From: Isoperla grammatica
Taxonomy: Eukaryota > Arthropoda > Insecta > Plecoptera > Perlodidae
Assembly: GCA_945910005.1 (NCBI GenBank)
Contig: OX246747.1
Span: forward strand, 35,878,550 to 35,942,549
Direction of reading: 5' to 3'
Length of the DNA: 64,000 bases
This document shows, piece by piece, positions 61,701 to 64,000 of this stretch. Positions within the stretch are counted from its first letter, which is position 1, and the number at the start of each line of letters is the position of its first letter. Below the pieces are notes generated by a model, which saw only the letters and a program-made list of their open reading frames with translations, searched no databases and had not been told where the DNA came from. The translations under genes and the position numbers were made by a program.

Positions 61701-61724
61701 CAGATTAAAATTGAGATAACTTAA
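30564..61724 (+). CDS. REC8: REC8-type meiotic cohesin kleisin, ten coding exons, complete
   Basis: REC8 replaces RAD21 in meiotic cohesin. It bridges the SMC1/SMC3 heads in the nucleus, holds sister chromatids together and is cut by separase. The ten exons (listed separately) sum to 1572 nt: 523 residues plus stop, against about 547 in human REC8. The N-terminal kleisin head spans about residues 1-95: it starts MFYSYELLCL, has ILATTSKTLTKRDIAKVDV (compare the LAATRGSRLVKREYLRVNV region of REC8) and RFSLYLSAVLIHGLCLVHQR, where human REC8 has RFSLYLSAQLQIGVIRVYSQ. Basic, NLS-like clusters lie at about 111-133 and 300-320. A Pro/Glu/Ala-rich linker is at about 230-298. The C-terminal winged helix at about 470-523 ends FGQIKIEIT. 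RFSLYLSA favours REC8 over RAD21/RAD21L. Introns 2-9 are 1.1-8.7 kb and full of transposons. The exon model is inferred by eye without transcripts. Confidence 0.9.
30771..30898 (+). CDS. REC8: REC8 coding exon 2
   Basis: Acceptor TTTGCAG at 30770 completes a Cys codon and gives CREVFAMM then RFSLYLSAVLIHGLCLVHQR, completing the N-terminal kleisin domain. Intron 1 is only 79 bp. An earlier acceptor (TAG at 30731-30733) would give an immediate stop. Donor GTAAGT at 30899. Confidence 0.88.
31089..31325 (-). pseudogene. C-terminal zinc-knuckle remnant of a non-LTR retrotransposon
   Basis: Encodes a HRIGLAADGVCDLCGKEEQT stretch continuing RRHLQICEGL: a C-X2-C-X7-H-X4-C knuckle of the type found after the reverse transcriptase/RNase H in Jockey- and I-clade ORF2. 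The frame is about 78 residues and no polymerase motif remains. Antisense within REC8 intron 2. Confidence 0.6.
31740..32366. other. No gene seen
   Basis: Moderately G+C-rich stretch (31860-31960) within REC8 intron 2, without a recognisable frame or RNA gene. Confidence 0.4.
32367..32512. mobile_element. Small palindromic MITE
   Basis: AGGGCCGGTTCTTCAATCG on the left matches the right end inverted (AAGGCCCGGGTTTTCAATCG). GGCCCCGTTA and TAACGGCCCC occur internally, so the whole 145-bp unit is a near palindrome. Confidence 0.65.
32608..33008 (-). pseudogene. THAP zinc-finger fragment
   Basis: The - strand frame 33008-32787 contains SVVCSVHFVNDDFEPSS and ends SVLKKCSVPTQ, the second half of a THAP domain: the C-X2-H ligands, the DFxP-type segment and the terminal AVPT-like box. 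The N-terminal C-X2-4-C half is missing. The protein continues one frame away (32841-32608) with PNKRRRESTYLSRKG and an acidic tail, implying a frameshift. THAP domains are DNA-binding and shared with P-element-type transposases. An acceptor-like TTCCCAG just upstream (33024-33018 on the - strand) could make this a second exon. It is most likely a decayed transposon gene in REC8 intron 2. Confidence 0.55.
33030..34600. other. REC8 intron 2, no feature seen
   Basis: No supportable frame. A + strand frame at 33619-33867 has no family signature. One CRE-like TGACGTCA lies at about 33552. Confidence 0.4.
34637..34711 (+). CDS. REC8: REC8 coding exon 3
   Basis: Acceptor CTAG, 75 nt, donor GTGAGT. 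Encodes DKLVSAQITMAAVGLDES, matching the short helix after the kleisin head, then GNLHPLK. Phase 1 in and phase 1 out. Confidence 0.75.
35431..36828. mobile_element. Element inserted in a (TTTA)n tract, internally repetitive
   Basis: Bounded by TTTATTTATT on the left and TTTATTTATTTATTTATT on the right. Left end ATGAGCGTAGCGAAGCGGAG; right end carries CGCTCAT and CAACGCGGAGCGTTTTCCTA. Inside, a segment of about 345 bp is repeated (about 35620-35960 and 35975-36300, with a partial third at 36580-36780), marked by CAGTGTTCCACC and GCCAACCTACAAAAAATT. Helitron-like CTAG at the right end is possible but the left end lacks TC. Superfamily unassigned. Confidence 0.5.
37605..37800 (+). pseudogene. 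Myb/SANT-like ORF of the Harbinger element
   Basis: Starting at ATG 37605 the frame reads MEKKQQRSCGSNYSER, one TAA, then LLLQIVEQNREIIENKKTDS and VSRKVKEEIWERIAGELNA. This is the MSANTD-type Myb domain that accompanies Harbinger transposases and helps recruit them to the element ends. The in-frame stop and the decayed mirror copy in the right arm (38640-38830, - strand) indicate inactivity. Confidence 0.65.
37985..38188 (-). pseudogene. Possible Harbinger transposase N-terminal fragment
   Basis: A 67-codon - strand frame with FPSDDDEEIINFIQRPMRR, which resembles the acidic N-terminal leader of Harbinger nuclease proteins, then a donor-less end. No DDE residues are present. The link rests on position inside the element and weak similarity. 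Confidence 0.3.
39537..39830 (+). mobile_element. tRNA-derived SINE-like unit
   Basis: Box-A-like GTGGCACAGCGGTATGATGC and box-B-like AGCCAGTTCAATTTCAGCC, followed by a non-tRNA body with TCCGAGGTTTTTGTCAG and ACCTGAAGAGGGGCACATC. The body recurs inverted at 46195-46300. Confidence 0.5.
40200..40399 (+). CDS. REC8: REC8 coding exon 4, basic region
   Basis: Acceptor TTGAAG; the first two bases complete an Arg codon. The exon begins RPAERKRKAND and KRPKKAKK follows, a bipartite nuclear-localisation-like cluster. It ends with SHILIEDVAMPASLLSSEK before donor GTAAAA. ERKR fits the loose separase pattern ExxR, but so would many basic runs. Confidence 0.75.
40497..41140. repeat. Cluster of (TA)n tracts and GAAACGTTTCGGCC repeats
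   Basis: (TA)n tracts at 40497-40536, 40724-40738, 40925-40966 and 41103-41138. Between them, a unit of about 55 bp with TGAAACGTTTCGGCCAACTA is present at about 40844-40900 and again at about 40967-41021. GAAACGT-bearing units next to TA tracts are common at Penelope-like element ends; no PLE reverse transcriptase is visible here. Confidence 0.5.
41205..41290 (-). ncRNA. Hammerhead-ribozyme-like core (candidate)
   Basis: Read on the - strand, CTGAAGA (fits CUGANGA) is followed by a possible stem II (GGCCAA paired with TTGACC, one mismatch) and then GAAAC. This is the spacing and order of the minimal type I hammerhead found in Penelope-like terminal repeats. Stem I and stem III are weak by eye, so this may be a degenerate or chance core. 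Confidence 0.3.
41279..42580 (-). pseudogene. Reverse transcriptase fragment split by a hAT insertion
   Basis: Upstream of the insertion (about 42575-42488) the - strand reads LYKKGDPTQLDN. Resuming below 41709 it reads YRPISLLPAFSKIFEKLI, HHLFSQHQSGFRKNKSTSTS, then after a frameshift SKAFDCVDHEIFLHKLHYYG. These are consecutive motifs of a CR1/Jockey-type reverse transcriptase, so the two halves were one ORF before the 778-bp hAT element landed between DN and YRPIS. The YxDD part is missing. Confidence 0.75.
41710..42487. mobile_element. hAT element inserted in a reverse transcriptase ORF
   Basis: Termini CAGGGTTGCC and, inverted at the right, CAGGGTTGCC. Flanks GTCTATAG (41702-41709) and GTATATAT (42488-42495) agree at 6 of 8. 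Family-mate of 60382-61567, nearly identical over about 490 bp. No transposase ORF; the - strand frame 41704-42024 is a by-product. Confidence 0.75.
43081..44052. mobile_element. DNA element with AGGGTACGCACA termini, host of a nested MITE
   Basis: Terminal inverted repeats extend about 85 bp with gaps: AGGGTACGCACA at both ends and ACAACAATGAAACAAATGAA on the left matched by ACAACAATGGAATAAATGAA at the right inverted. Flanks share AACTAAATTTTAAACT. It is interrupted by the element at 43202-43861. Confidence 0.65.
43202..43861. mobile_element. Nested PIF/Harbinger-like MITE
   Basis: AGTCCGGTTCACACAACG on the left and AGTCCGATTCACACAAAG at the right inverted, flanked by TTA (43199-43201 and 43862-43864). 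Subterminal GTATAAG and CTTATAC motifs. No ORF. Confidence 0.75.
44060..44880. other. REC8 intron 4, no feature seen
   Basis: AT-rich sequence with no supportable frame; contains ordinary intron sequence up to the exon 5 acceptor. Confidence 0.4.
44885..44961 (+). CDS. REC8: REC8 coding exon 5
   Basis: Acceptor TATAG, 77 nt, donor GTAAGT. Encodes DGFGALIPEFQAMLLNGDD then PFQDNA; acidic linker. The last two bases (AT) join the G of exon 6 as Met. Confidence 0.75.
46072..46153 (+). CDS. REC8: REC8 coding exon 6
   Basis: Acceptor CCAAAG, 82 nt, donor GTATAA. Encodes QTEADVVTNEQHKAGN then ALDSLSVANKE. Short polar linker exon with no motif of its own; supported by splice sites and exact phase. 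Confidence 0.65.
46195..46300 (-). mobile_element. SINE body fragment
   Basis: Carries GGTGCCCCTCTTCAG and CTGAGGGCTGTTAAAGGAC, the inverse of the SINE body at 39690-39760. The tRNA-like head is missing. Confidence 0.4.
46740..47030 (-). mobile_element. 5S rRNA-derived SINE-like unit
   Basis: On the - strand 47020-46925 reads ACACCGAAGTTAGCAACATC, GGGCTAGG, then GGATGGGTGACCGC, matching the 5S rRNA internal control region (CACCGAAGTTAAGCA and TTGGATGGGTGACCGC). The 5S-like part is about 90-100 bp, lacks a normal 5S 3' end, and continues into a body of about 190 bp ending at the AT-rich region near 46740. A SINE3-type retroposon fits better than a working 5S gene. Confidence 0.6.
47923..48126 (+). 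CDS. REC8: REC8 coding exon 7, Pro/Glu/Ala-rich linker
   Basis: Acceptor CGTAG, 204 nt, donor GTAAGC, phase 0 at both ends. Contains imperfect repeats AVIEPT, AVIEPT, SVAEPS. Low-complexity linkers of this type separate the two folded ends of REC8 and usually carry kinase and separase sites, but none is certain here. Confidence 0.7.
48803..49636. mobile_element. hAT element (outermost of a three-element nest)
   Basis: Left terminus TAGGGTTGC; right terminus GCAACCCTA at 49628-49636. Interior has ATCGAT-rich subterminal sequence. Flanks TATATAAC and TATATACA (after removing the third element) are only partly alike, consistent with the oldest member. Interrupted by 49230-49624. Confidence 0.6.
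49230..49624. mobile_element. hAT element nested inside the previous one
   Basis: Perfect target duplication ACAGCAAC (49222-49229 and 49625-49632). Termini TAGGGCTGAGA and, inverted, TAGGGCTGGGA, with GTTTAAA-type subterminal motifs. No ORF. Confidence 0.85.
49642..50446. mobile_element. hAT element abutting the nest
   Basis: Perfect target duplication CTATATAT (49634-49641 and 50447-50454), the left copy of which includes the last three bases of the outermost element. Termini TAGGGATGTCAA and TTGACATCCCTA. ATTAATCGATT-rich subterminal repeats. No transposase. Confidence 0.85.
50752..50780 (+). repeat. (TAA)n microsatellite at the retrotransposon 5' junction
   Basis: A run of TAA triplets immediately before the element's 5' end; its counterpart of TAA triplets follows the 3' end at about 55685-55737. 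This is the expected footprint of an element that targets TAA repeats. Confidence 0.8.
51397..54906 (+). CDS. Intact 1169-residue reverse transcriptase / restriction-like endonuclease
   Basis: A single protein nicks its target and primes reverse transcription there. In order it shows: a Myb/trihelix-like N-terminus at about 20-80 (RQRIKWTDNMN, then RVADQRR); an acidic linker and coiled-coil-like region (about 280-370); a reverse transcriptase domain with WKAPG (about 435), YRPITCLPTIYKIL (about 495), YIDYKKAYDSSPHSW (about 565), GIFQGDSFSALWF (about 628) and catalytic YMDD at 675-678; a thumb; a C-X2-C-X8-H-X4-C zinc motif at 980-997; and a restriction-like endonuclease with PD at 1066-1067 and D at 1082. 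There is no apurinic-type endonuclease. No stop or frameshift interrupts it. Start chosen as the first ATG of the frame. All motifs needed for retrotransposition are present, so the copy may be recent or active; that is inference. Confidence 0.9.
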   Translation: MDASDVLSQQTTKSGRVRQRIKWTDNMNICVMRNYYRITLLETRLVGYRQELHRAFTREYPLVDVTEQRVADQRRIIVSNGMLPFNLLNVIRHEVEEELQMDQENEEDLANKEHIMEASRNDDHLRQELMEQVDLPEAQNTQEVHHQHLPINNIEQEENTRGNTQEIDELKNILHLAFENALSEFAHIEPNKRPRIPKPKQSKQMDIVMHVMNAHILLDYAKKELSFEEVHAAIYCGAVAVVRQLGLKIKLLHSQNIKTNKTPKWERRLVKRINELRRDIGRLEQFRMGNRSKKILQYCQHIFERFKIHTIHETPNEATNEYLDTLKQKLSALAKRLRRYKECSDRKEQNEMFKEKEKEFYQQINNKEEIVGNGIPSKTEIEQFWGGIWSNPLMHNHNATWIQEEIEAMSDIEEMTFDGISVNDIKSTIRNTHNWKAPGNDNIQNFWYKKFSNMHTQIAKCLNEFILGDKDLPDFFTEGITFLKPKDNDTKNPSKYRPITCLPTIYKILTSCITNKIYSHCEEHNILAEEQKGCRKLSQGCKEQLIIDSVVMNQAFNKKRNIHVSYIDYKKAYDSSPHSWLIQILEIYKVNPLIVNFLRTAMTSWKTTLKLNVGKEQICTDPVDIRRGIFQGDSFSALWFCLSLNPLSHILNKSTHGFKIKDGNTVCHTLSHLFYMDDLKLYALNATHMTNLLNSTLEFSRDICMDFGIDKCKSLHVIKGKITKLEEFEIDEDNRIGVMDEEDVYKYLGFAQAKRIDHKLMKSKLISAYKKRIGSILKTQLNGKNKIKAINTYAIPVLTYSFGIINWTQTELHALEILTRTTFTKYRSHHPKSAIERVTLPREKGGRGLIDLNNLYYKQIEILRKYFYTKCPHSQLHRAIVSADKSLSPLNLNDGNLNLLQKLNSDTAKEIRISEKTLHSRHYKELLKDNVDRVASNKWLTSGDIFSETEGFMIAIQDKVINTNNYKKYILKDVTVQDKCRKCNMNGETIEHIVSGCKMLCQTDYLHRHNQVANIVHQKLAMKYKLINTTTAYYKYKPEKVLDSKDYKLYYDRAVITDQTIHHNRPDIIFIDKKKQETILIDVAVPLCHNVETTWREKINRYKELSIEIKRLWKQNNVTVIPLIISANGIVPRKLHDSIKLIGLQPNIYIEMQKAIILNTCRIVRKFLN
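54852..55475. repeat. Near-perfect inverted duplication of the retrotransposon 3' end, 311-bp arms
   Basis: 54852-55162 and 55165-55475 are reverse complements with a 2-bp centre (TT). The arms include the last 50 or so coding bases, the stop codon and a (GAA)n tract. Identical arginine-rich frames on both arms show that the match is essentially exact. After the palindrome about 100 bp of unrelated sequence leads back into the normal 3' UTR (TTCTAAGTAGATTTTAATAA). Confidence 0.9.
55755..56325 (+). mobile_element. 5'-truncated second copy of the same retrotransposon
   Basis: Begins in the endonuclease region (AACAAGAAACAATTTTAATT, equivalent to about 54619) and runs through the stop into the same 3' UTR, ending AACAATAAAATAATAATAAT. 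It has small indels in the coding part (a frame break near 55847) and lacks the palindrome, so it shows the ancestral 3' UTR joint. It starts directly after the first copy's TAA tract. Confidence 0.85.
56326..56615 (+). mobile_element. Further 3' UTR remnants of the same family
   Basis: Two short pieces repeat CATGGAAATACTTGACATT and CGTATAACATGT (about 56394-56470 and 56510-56612). The second ends ATTCAATAAAATAATAATAA, so at least three insertions have landed in tandem in the same TAA target. Confidence 0.75.
56862..57002 (+). CDS. REC8: REC8 coding exon 8, conserved basic segment
   Basis: Acceptor TTGCAG, 141 nt, donor GTGAGT. QRRRHKKKAPKRKFQDKN is followed by ISFTTQDQKKW, the counterpart of the RRRRRLLFWDKETQI segment of vertebrate REC8. 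It lies beyond the 8.7-kb intron 7 that hosts the full-length retrotransposon. Confidence 0.8.
57384..57585. mobile_element. Palindromic MITE
   Basis: Left arm holds GTAATCTGTCCCCCGGTAAA and CTGACCCAGCGATAAAC; the right arm repeats them inverted with few changes. Internal GCGCCAATGTAAA units point inward from both sides. Target duplication unclear. In REC8 intron 8. Confidence 0.7.
57586..58922. other. REC8 intron 8, no further feature seen
   Basis: No supportable gene. A short palindrome (AAAATGCTTGATGCATTTT, 57773-57791) and a poly-T tract near 58540 are the only visible structures. Confidence 0.4.
58923..59379 (+). CDS. REC8: REC8 coding exon 9, into the winged helix
   Basis: Acceptor TCGCAG, 457 nt, donor GTAAGA. 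Starts NWEADMHNLWRQGEHVR, has a Gln-rich patch (PIDQQQQPV), and ends EFIFFSDLCPPGKCTRMVAA then LTFGLLQ, the first winged-helix helices (compare the CKKRTRKQVAAKFYSFLVL region of RAD21). Confidence 0.85.
59380..60381. other. REC8 intron 9 proximal part, no feature seen
   Basis: AT-rich, no frame with recognisable content and no repeat end apparent before the hAT copy at 60382. Confidence 0.4.
60382..61567. mobile_element. hAT copy related to 41710-42487, right end missing
   Basis: Starts CAGGGTTGCCGTTTTTGCGG and is nearly identical to 41710-42198. It is interrupted at CTATGAG by an insertion, resumes at about 61534 (CCTGGTTTCCACTACGCGGA) and stops at about 61567 without reaching the right terminus. 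The - strand frame spanning 60238-60822 is open by chance. Confidence 0.75.
60885..61526. mobile_element. Nested PIF/Harbinger-like MITE with GACTATT repeats
   Basis: Termini AGCCGCGTTCACACAAATGA and, inverted, AGCTGCATTCACATAAATGA, flanked by TTA (60882-60884 and 61527-61529). Runs of GACTATT adjoin both ends. Its interior at about 61265-61400 resembles 43885-44010, linking the two element families. Confidence 0.75.
61645..61724 (+). CDS. REC8: REC8 coding exon 10, C-terminus and stop
   Basis: Acceptor TTTTCAG; the first two bases complete Glu to give ELHQKGICKVTQENPQEFG, the counterpart of the TQEEPYSDI region of RAD21/REC8. TAA at 61722-61724. Confidence 0.85.
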
Positions 61725-62559
61725 TTTAATCAAATCAAATATGATTTTAAATGTTTAATATTAATTAGTGGTGTTCAACGATATTTTTTCCAACATCGAT
61801 ATCGGCGCCATTTTGGCGATATCGTTTCACGATATCGTTTCGTCGGTATTGATATCGATATTGCGATATCGAAATATTTTATATTATGTGGGATTAGGAA
61901 GGAAGGACAAATTATGATACCGCCTACAGGCAACGTAGTCAAGTCTCGTTTACGCACTCGAGCGAGCCTGCAGCTAGCGATCTCCCGGCTGCCGGTACTA
62001 CACCCCCCCCCCCCCCCCCATACAGTCCTCACTTGCAGCTCACCAGTCACTACGATAATAATTAACAAGTTGCATTGTTGTAACAAAGTGATTTTACCTT
62101 AGGCCTAAACATGACAATGAAGGCATGAATCACGCAGCTACACACAAAGAAGATTATATGACCACAATGATGCCTTCTATTTGGAAATGCTTTGTTGACT
62201 TCTATTGTTGTAAGTTAAGGTGTCTGGTTCTTAACACTGTTGCTTACCTAGAAGAAGACATATAGGTGGAGGTGCAAAATACTACAAATTAAAATAATTG
62301 CATTGAGTCTGTAGCATTTCTTATTTTAAACGTTAATGAAAAAAATAAAATACACAGGATGCATAGTGTGAAGAGCTCAAAAGTATACACCTGAGTAATT
62401 AACTAATAATAATGCATATTGCGTGGTGCAAAGTAGACATCAATAACAATAAAATGAAAAAGTAAAAATACGAATTTACTATAGGTTAAGTTTAAAAGTA
62501 ATGTCCCATTTCTCTGTGTTATGTTATTTCTTGCGATGGACTTTTGTGCGTTGCCGTTT
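61725..62559. other. Intergenic between REC8 and the ZBED-like gene
   Basis: No coding frame with support. Positions 61772-61880 resemble one end of a hAT element (TTAGTGGTGTTCAACGATAT followed by CGATATCG-type repeats) without a visible partner. A poly-C run lies at about 62002-62020. The two genes converge here, and no poly-A signal is obvious directly after the REC8 stop. Confidence 0.45.
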
Positions 62560-64000
62560 TCAGTTTTCATCTGGACCCCAAGCACCATCCTAAAAGAGAA
62601 AGCCCACTATTACTGGCAAAATAATTTATGTTTTAAAACTTTTAAGTGAATAATAGAGGTGGACCGATACCATAGTTTGCCGATACCGATACCGATACCG
62701 ATACCATTTTTTTCCTAAACGATACCGATACCGATACCGATACCACTTTATTTTTAAAGCAAGCGTGGGCTCAGTCCTGGACTCTGGTAAACTTAAAAGA
62801 GCTGAATGATGTCTAGCAATATGCTTTTGCATGTTGCTAGTGGTGAAGCTTTTTATTGTATTGCCTCCTCGCGAGACATATTGTTTGCACAAAGTACACA
62901 AAGCACGTTGCGGGTTACTCGAATCTTCTTTAAAGTACTTCCAAACTTCGCTCCGCTTTTTCCCAGACATTACTCTTACTTTCTAGTTTCTCGTGACGAT
63001 TATTGATCCACACACCAAAGAAGTAAACACTCAACAGTCACGTGATGCGATGATGCGATCGCGGAACCGCCATCTTTGATGGGTCGAACTCGAAGTCGAA
63101 AGCGCAGGTCGATAGTCGATAAAATAGCAACGCACTCTATCCTAGACTCGGCGCACCGCGCTCGCGCAAGTAACTCATTCTAACGGTAGAATTCAACACT
63201 ACGTACTTGAACACGTAATAAATTGAAGAGATGGTATCGGATTAGGTATCGGCAAATTCATCCGATACCGATTCAACCGATACCAGAGGTATCGGCCGAT
63301 TCTCAATATCGGTATCGGTCCACCTCTAGTGAATAATAATATACAACTTTAAATCAACAGAAACCCCTTTACATAGTAATACCATGAAATAATAATATGA
63401 GTGACTCACCATAGCATGGTTATCCTTTCCAGTAGTCTTGAAGTAAGAATTGAGGAACAGAAGGTCATTGACTCGTTCAGGTAGAAGACGAGATCTTTTT
63501 TTTGAGATAACAGCCCCAGCCTCGCTGAACAAACGTTCGCAGGGTACACTGGTTGCGACGACTCCGAGGTATTTTCTTGCCAAATGCGCCACTGCCGAAT
63601 ATTTTGAACAGTTTGTTTTCCACCACACTAGTGGGTCCAAGTCTTTCGGAATTTTCTCTTTCATGGCCTTAAATTGTCGTAACTGATCGGCAGCCGACGC
63701 GTTTTCTTGAATCACCTCCGGAATTTCGTCTTCGTCGTCACTGTCTGCGAGAAGTGATCTAAGTTTTTTACGCGGCGGTTCAGCAATGTTGTCAGGTGTG
63801 TCTGCCACTTCCTCCTCCAATGGTGTGGGACTAGAAGCCATCGGCCGTAAGCTCAAACCCTCTTCTACCTCATGTTCCAGCAGTTCCCAAACAACAGTTC
63901 GGTGCTCCCCTCCAAGAAACTTTAATTCACGATATCGTGGGTCCAAGGCTGAAGCCTTTGACAAGATGTTTCCCATATTTTGTTGTCGATGTGTTAAGTC
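62560..64000 (-). CDS. ZBED/hAT-transposase-like gene, 3' end, partial
   Basis: The - strand exon from the window edge to 63410 stays open and starts (in the window) within LTHRQQNMGNILSKASALDP, the ALDPR segment typical of hAT transposases. It continues through an acidic linker with PPRKKLRSLLADSDDEDE and the hAT dimerisation domain (LDPLVWWKTN, YLGVVATSVPCERLFSEAG, ISKKRSRLLPERVNDLLFLN). A donor GTGAGT follows HAM (63409-63404). An acceptor CTTTTAG gives a small last exon, 62589-62560, reading DGAWGPDEN and stop; this join is inferred. The N-terminal BED finger and catalytic residues lie outside. It could be a spliced transposase or a domesticated ZBED gene. Confidence 0.65.
62626..62970 (-). 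CDS. BED-type zinc finger ORF of the small hAT element
   Basis: MSGKKRSEVWKYFKED is followed by CTLCKQYVSRGGNTIKSF and MQKHIARHH: a C-X2-C ... H-X4-H BED finger of the kind found at the N-terminus of ZBED and hAT transposases, where it binds element ends. After about 70 residues the frame runs into the terminal repeats (YRYRYR) and out of the element, so the original downstream exons are gone. Whether it is expressed is unknown; it could act as a competitor of full-length transposase. Confidence 0.65.
   Translation of the reverse strand: MSGKKRSEVWKYFKEDSSNPQRALCTLCKQYVSRGGNTIKSFTTSNMQKHIARHHSALLSLPESRTEPTLALKIKWYRYRYRYRLGKKWYRYRYRYRQTMVSVHLYYSLKSFKT
62654..63328 (-). mobile_element. Small hAT element carrying a BED zinc finger, in the ZBED-like intron
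   Basis: Perfect target duplication GTGAATAA (62646-62653 and 63329-63336); termini TAGAGGTGGACCGATA at both ends, exactly complementary. (CGATAC)n subterminal repeats sit inside both ends. It looks like an internal-deletion derivative that kept only the N-terminal DNA-binding exon. Confidence 0.85.

Overview
The window is animal nuclear DNA: AT-rich, intron-rich and packed with transposable elements. It looks like a marine invertebrate, possibly a deuterostome such as an echinoderm, but the species cannot be proved from the sequence. Supporting signs are GT-AG introns, non-LTR retrotransposons, many hAT and Harbinger-like elements with intact target-site duplications, tRNA- and 5S-derived SINE-like units, and a recurrent self-complementary TAGGCCTA motif.

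The best host gene is a complete REC8-type meiotic cohesin kleisin on the + strand (30564-61724). I joined ten coding exons by eye. All nine junctions have GT-AG borders and compatible phases, and the total is 1572 nt (523 residues plus stop). The N-terminal kleisin head (SMC-binding) and the C-terminal winged helix are recognisable. Its introns hold most of the mobile DNA in the right half: a THAP fragment, a Harbinger foldback, Penelope-like flanks, interrupted reverse transcriptase remnants, a three-element hAT nest, and an apparently intact site-specific retrotransposon with a 1169-residue ORF.

The left part (1-17.6 kb) is rearranged. At 4926 there is a first coding exon resembling SARA/endofin (ZFYVE9/ZFYVE16), behind two CRE sites. 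Pieces that look like its second exon lie at 699-1174 (upstream of exon 1, with correct splice phase), at 5590-5868 (frameshifted) and inverted at 8390-13266. In the inverted piece a 25-codon unit has expanded to about 59 copies of 75 bp, with long reading frames open on both strands. Flanking segments are duplicated (1458-1758 plus 3662-3992 against 13267-13898). They are interrupted by a palindromic MITE pair with a 145-bp satellite, a CR1/Jockey-like retrotransposon, and a 179-bp satellite that switches strand at about 14815.

The middle (17.6-30.5 kb) is mostly non-coding, with a TTAA MITE, two hAT elements, a tRNA-derived SINE and a 2.6-kb DNA transposon. The right edge (62560-64000, - strand) is the 3' end of a ZBED/hAT-transposase-like gene. 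Its last intron contains a small hAT element that itself carries a BED zinc-finger ORF.
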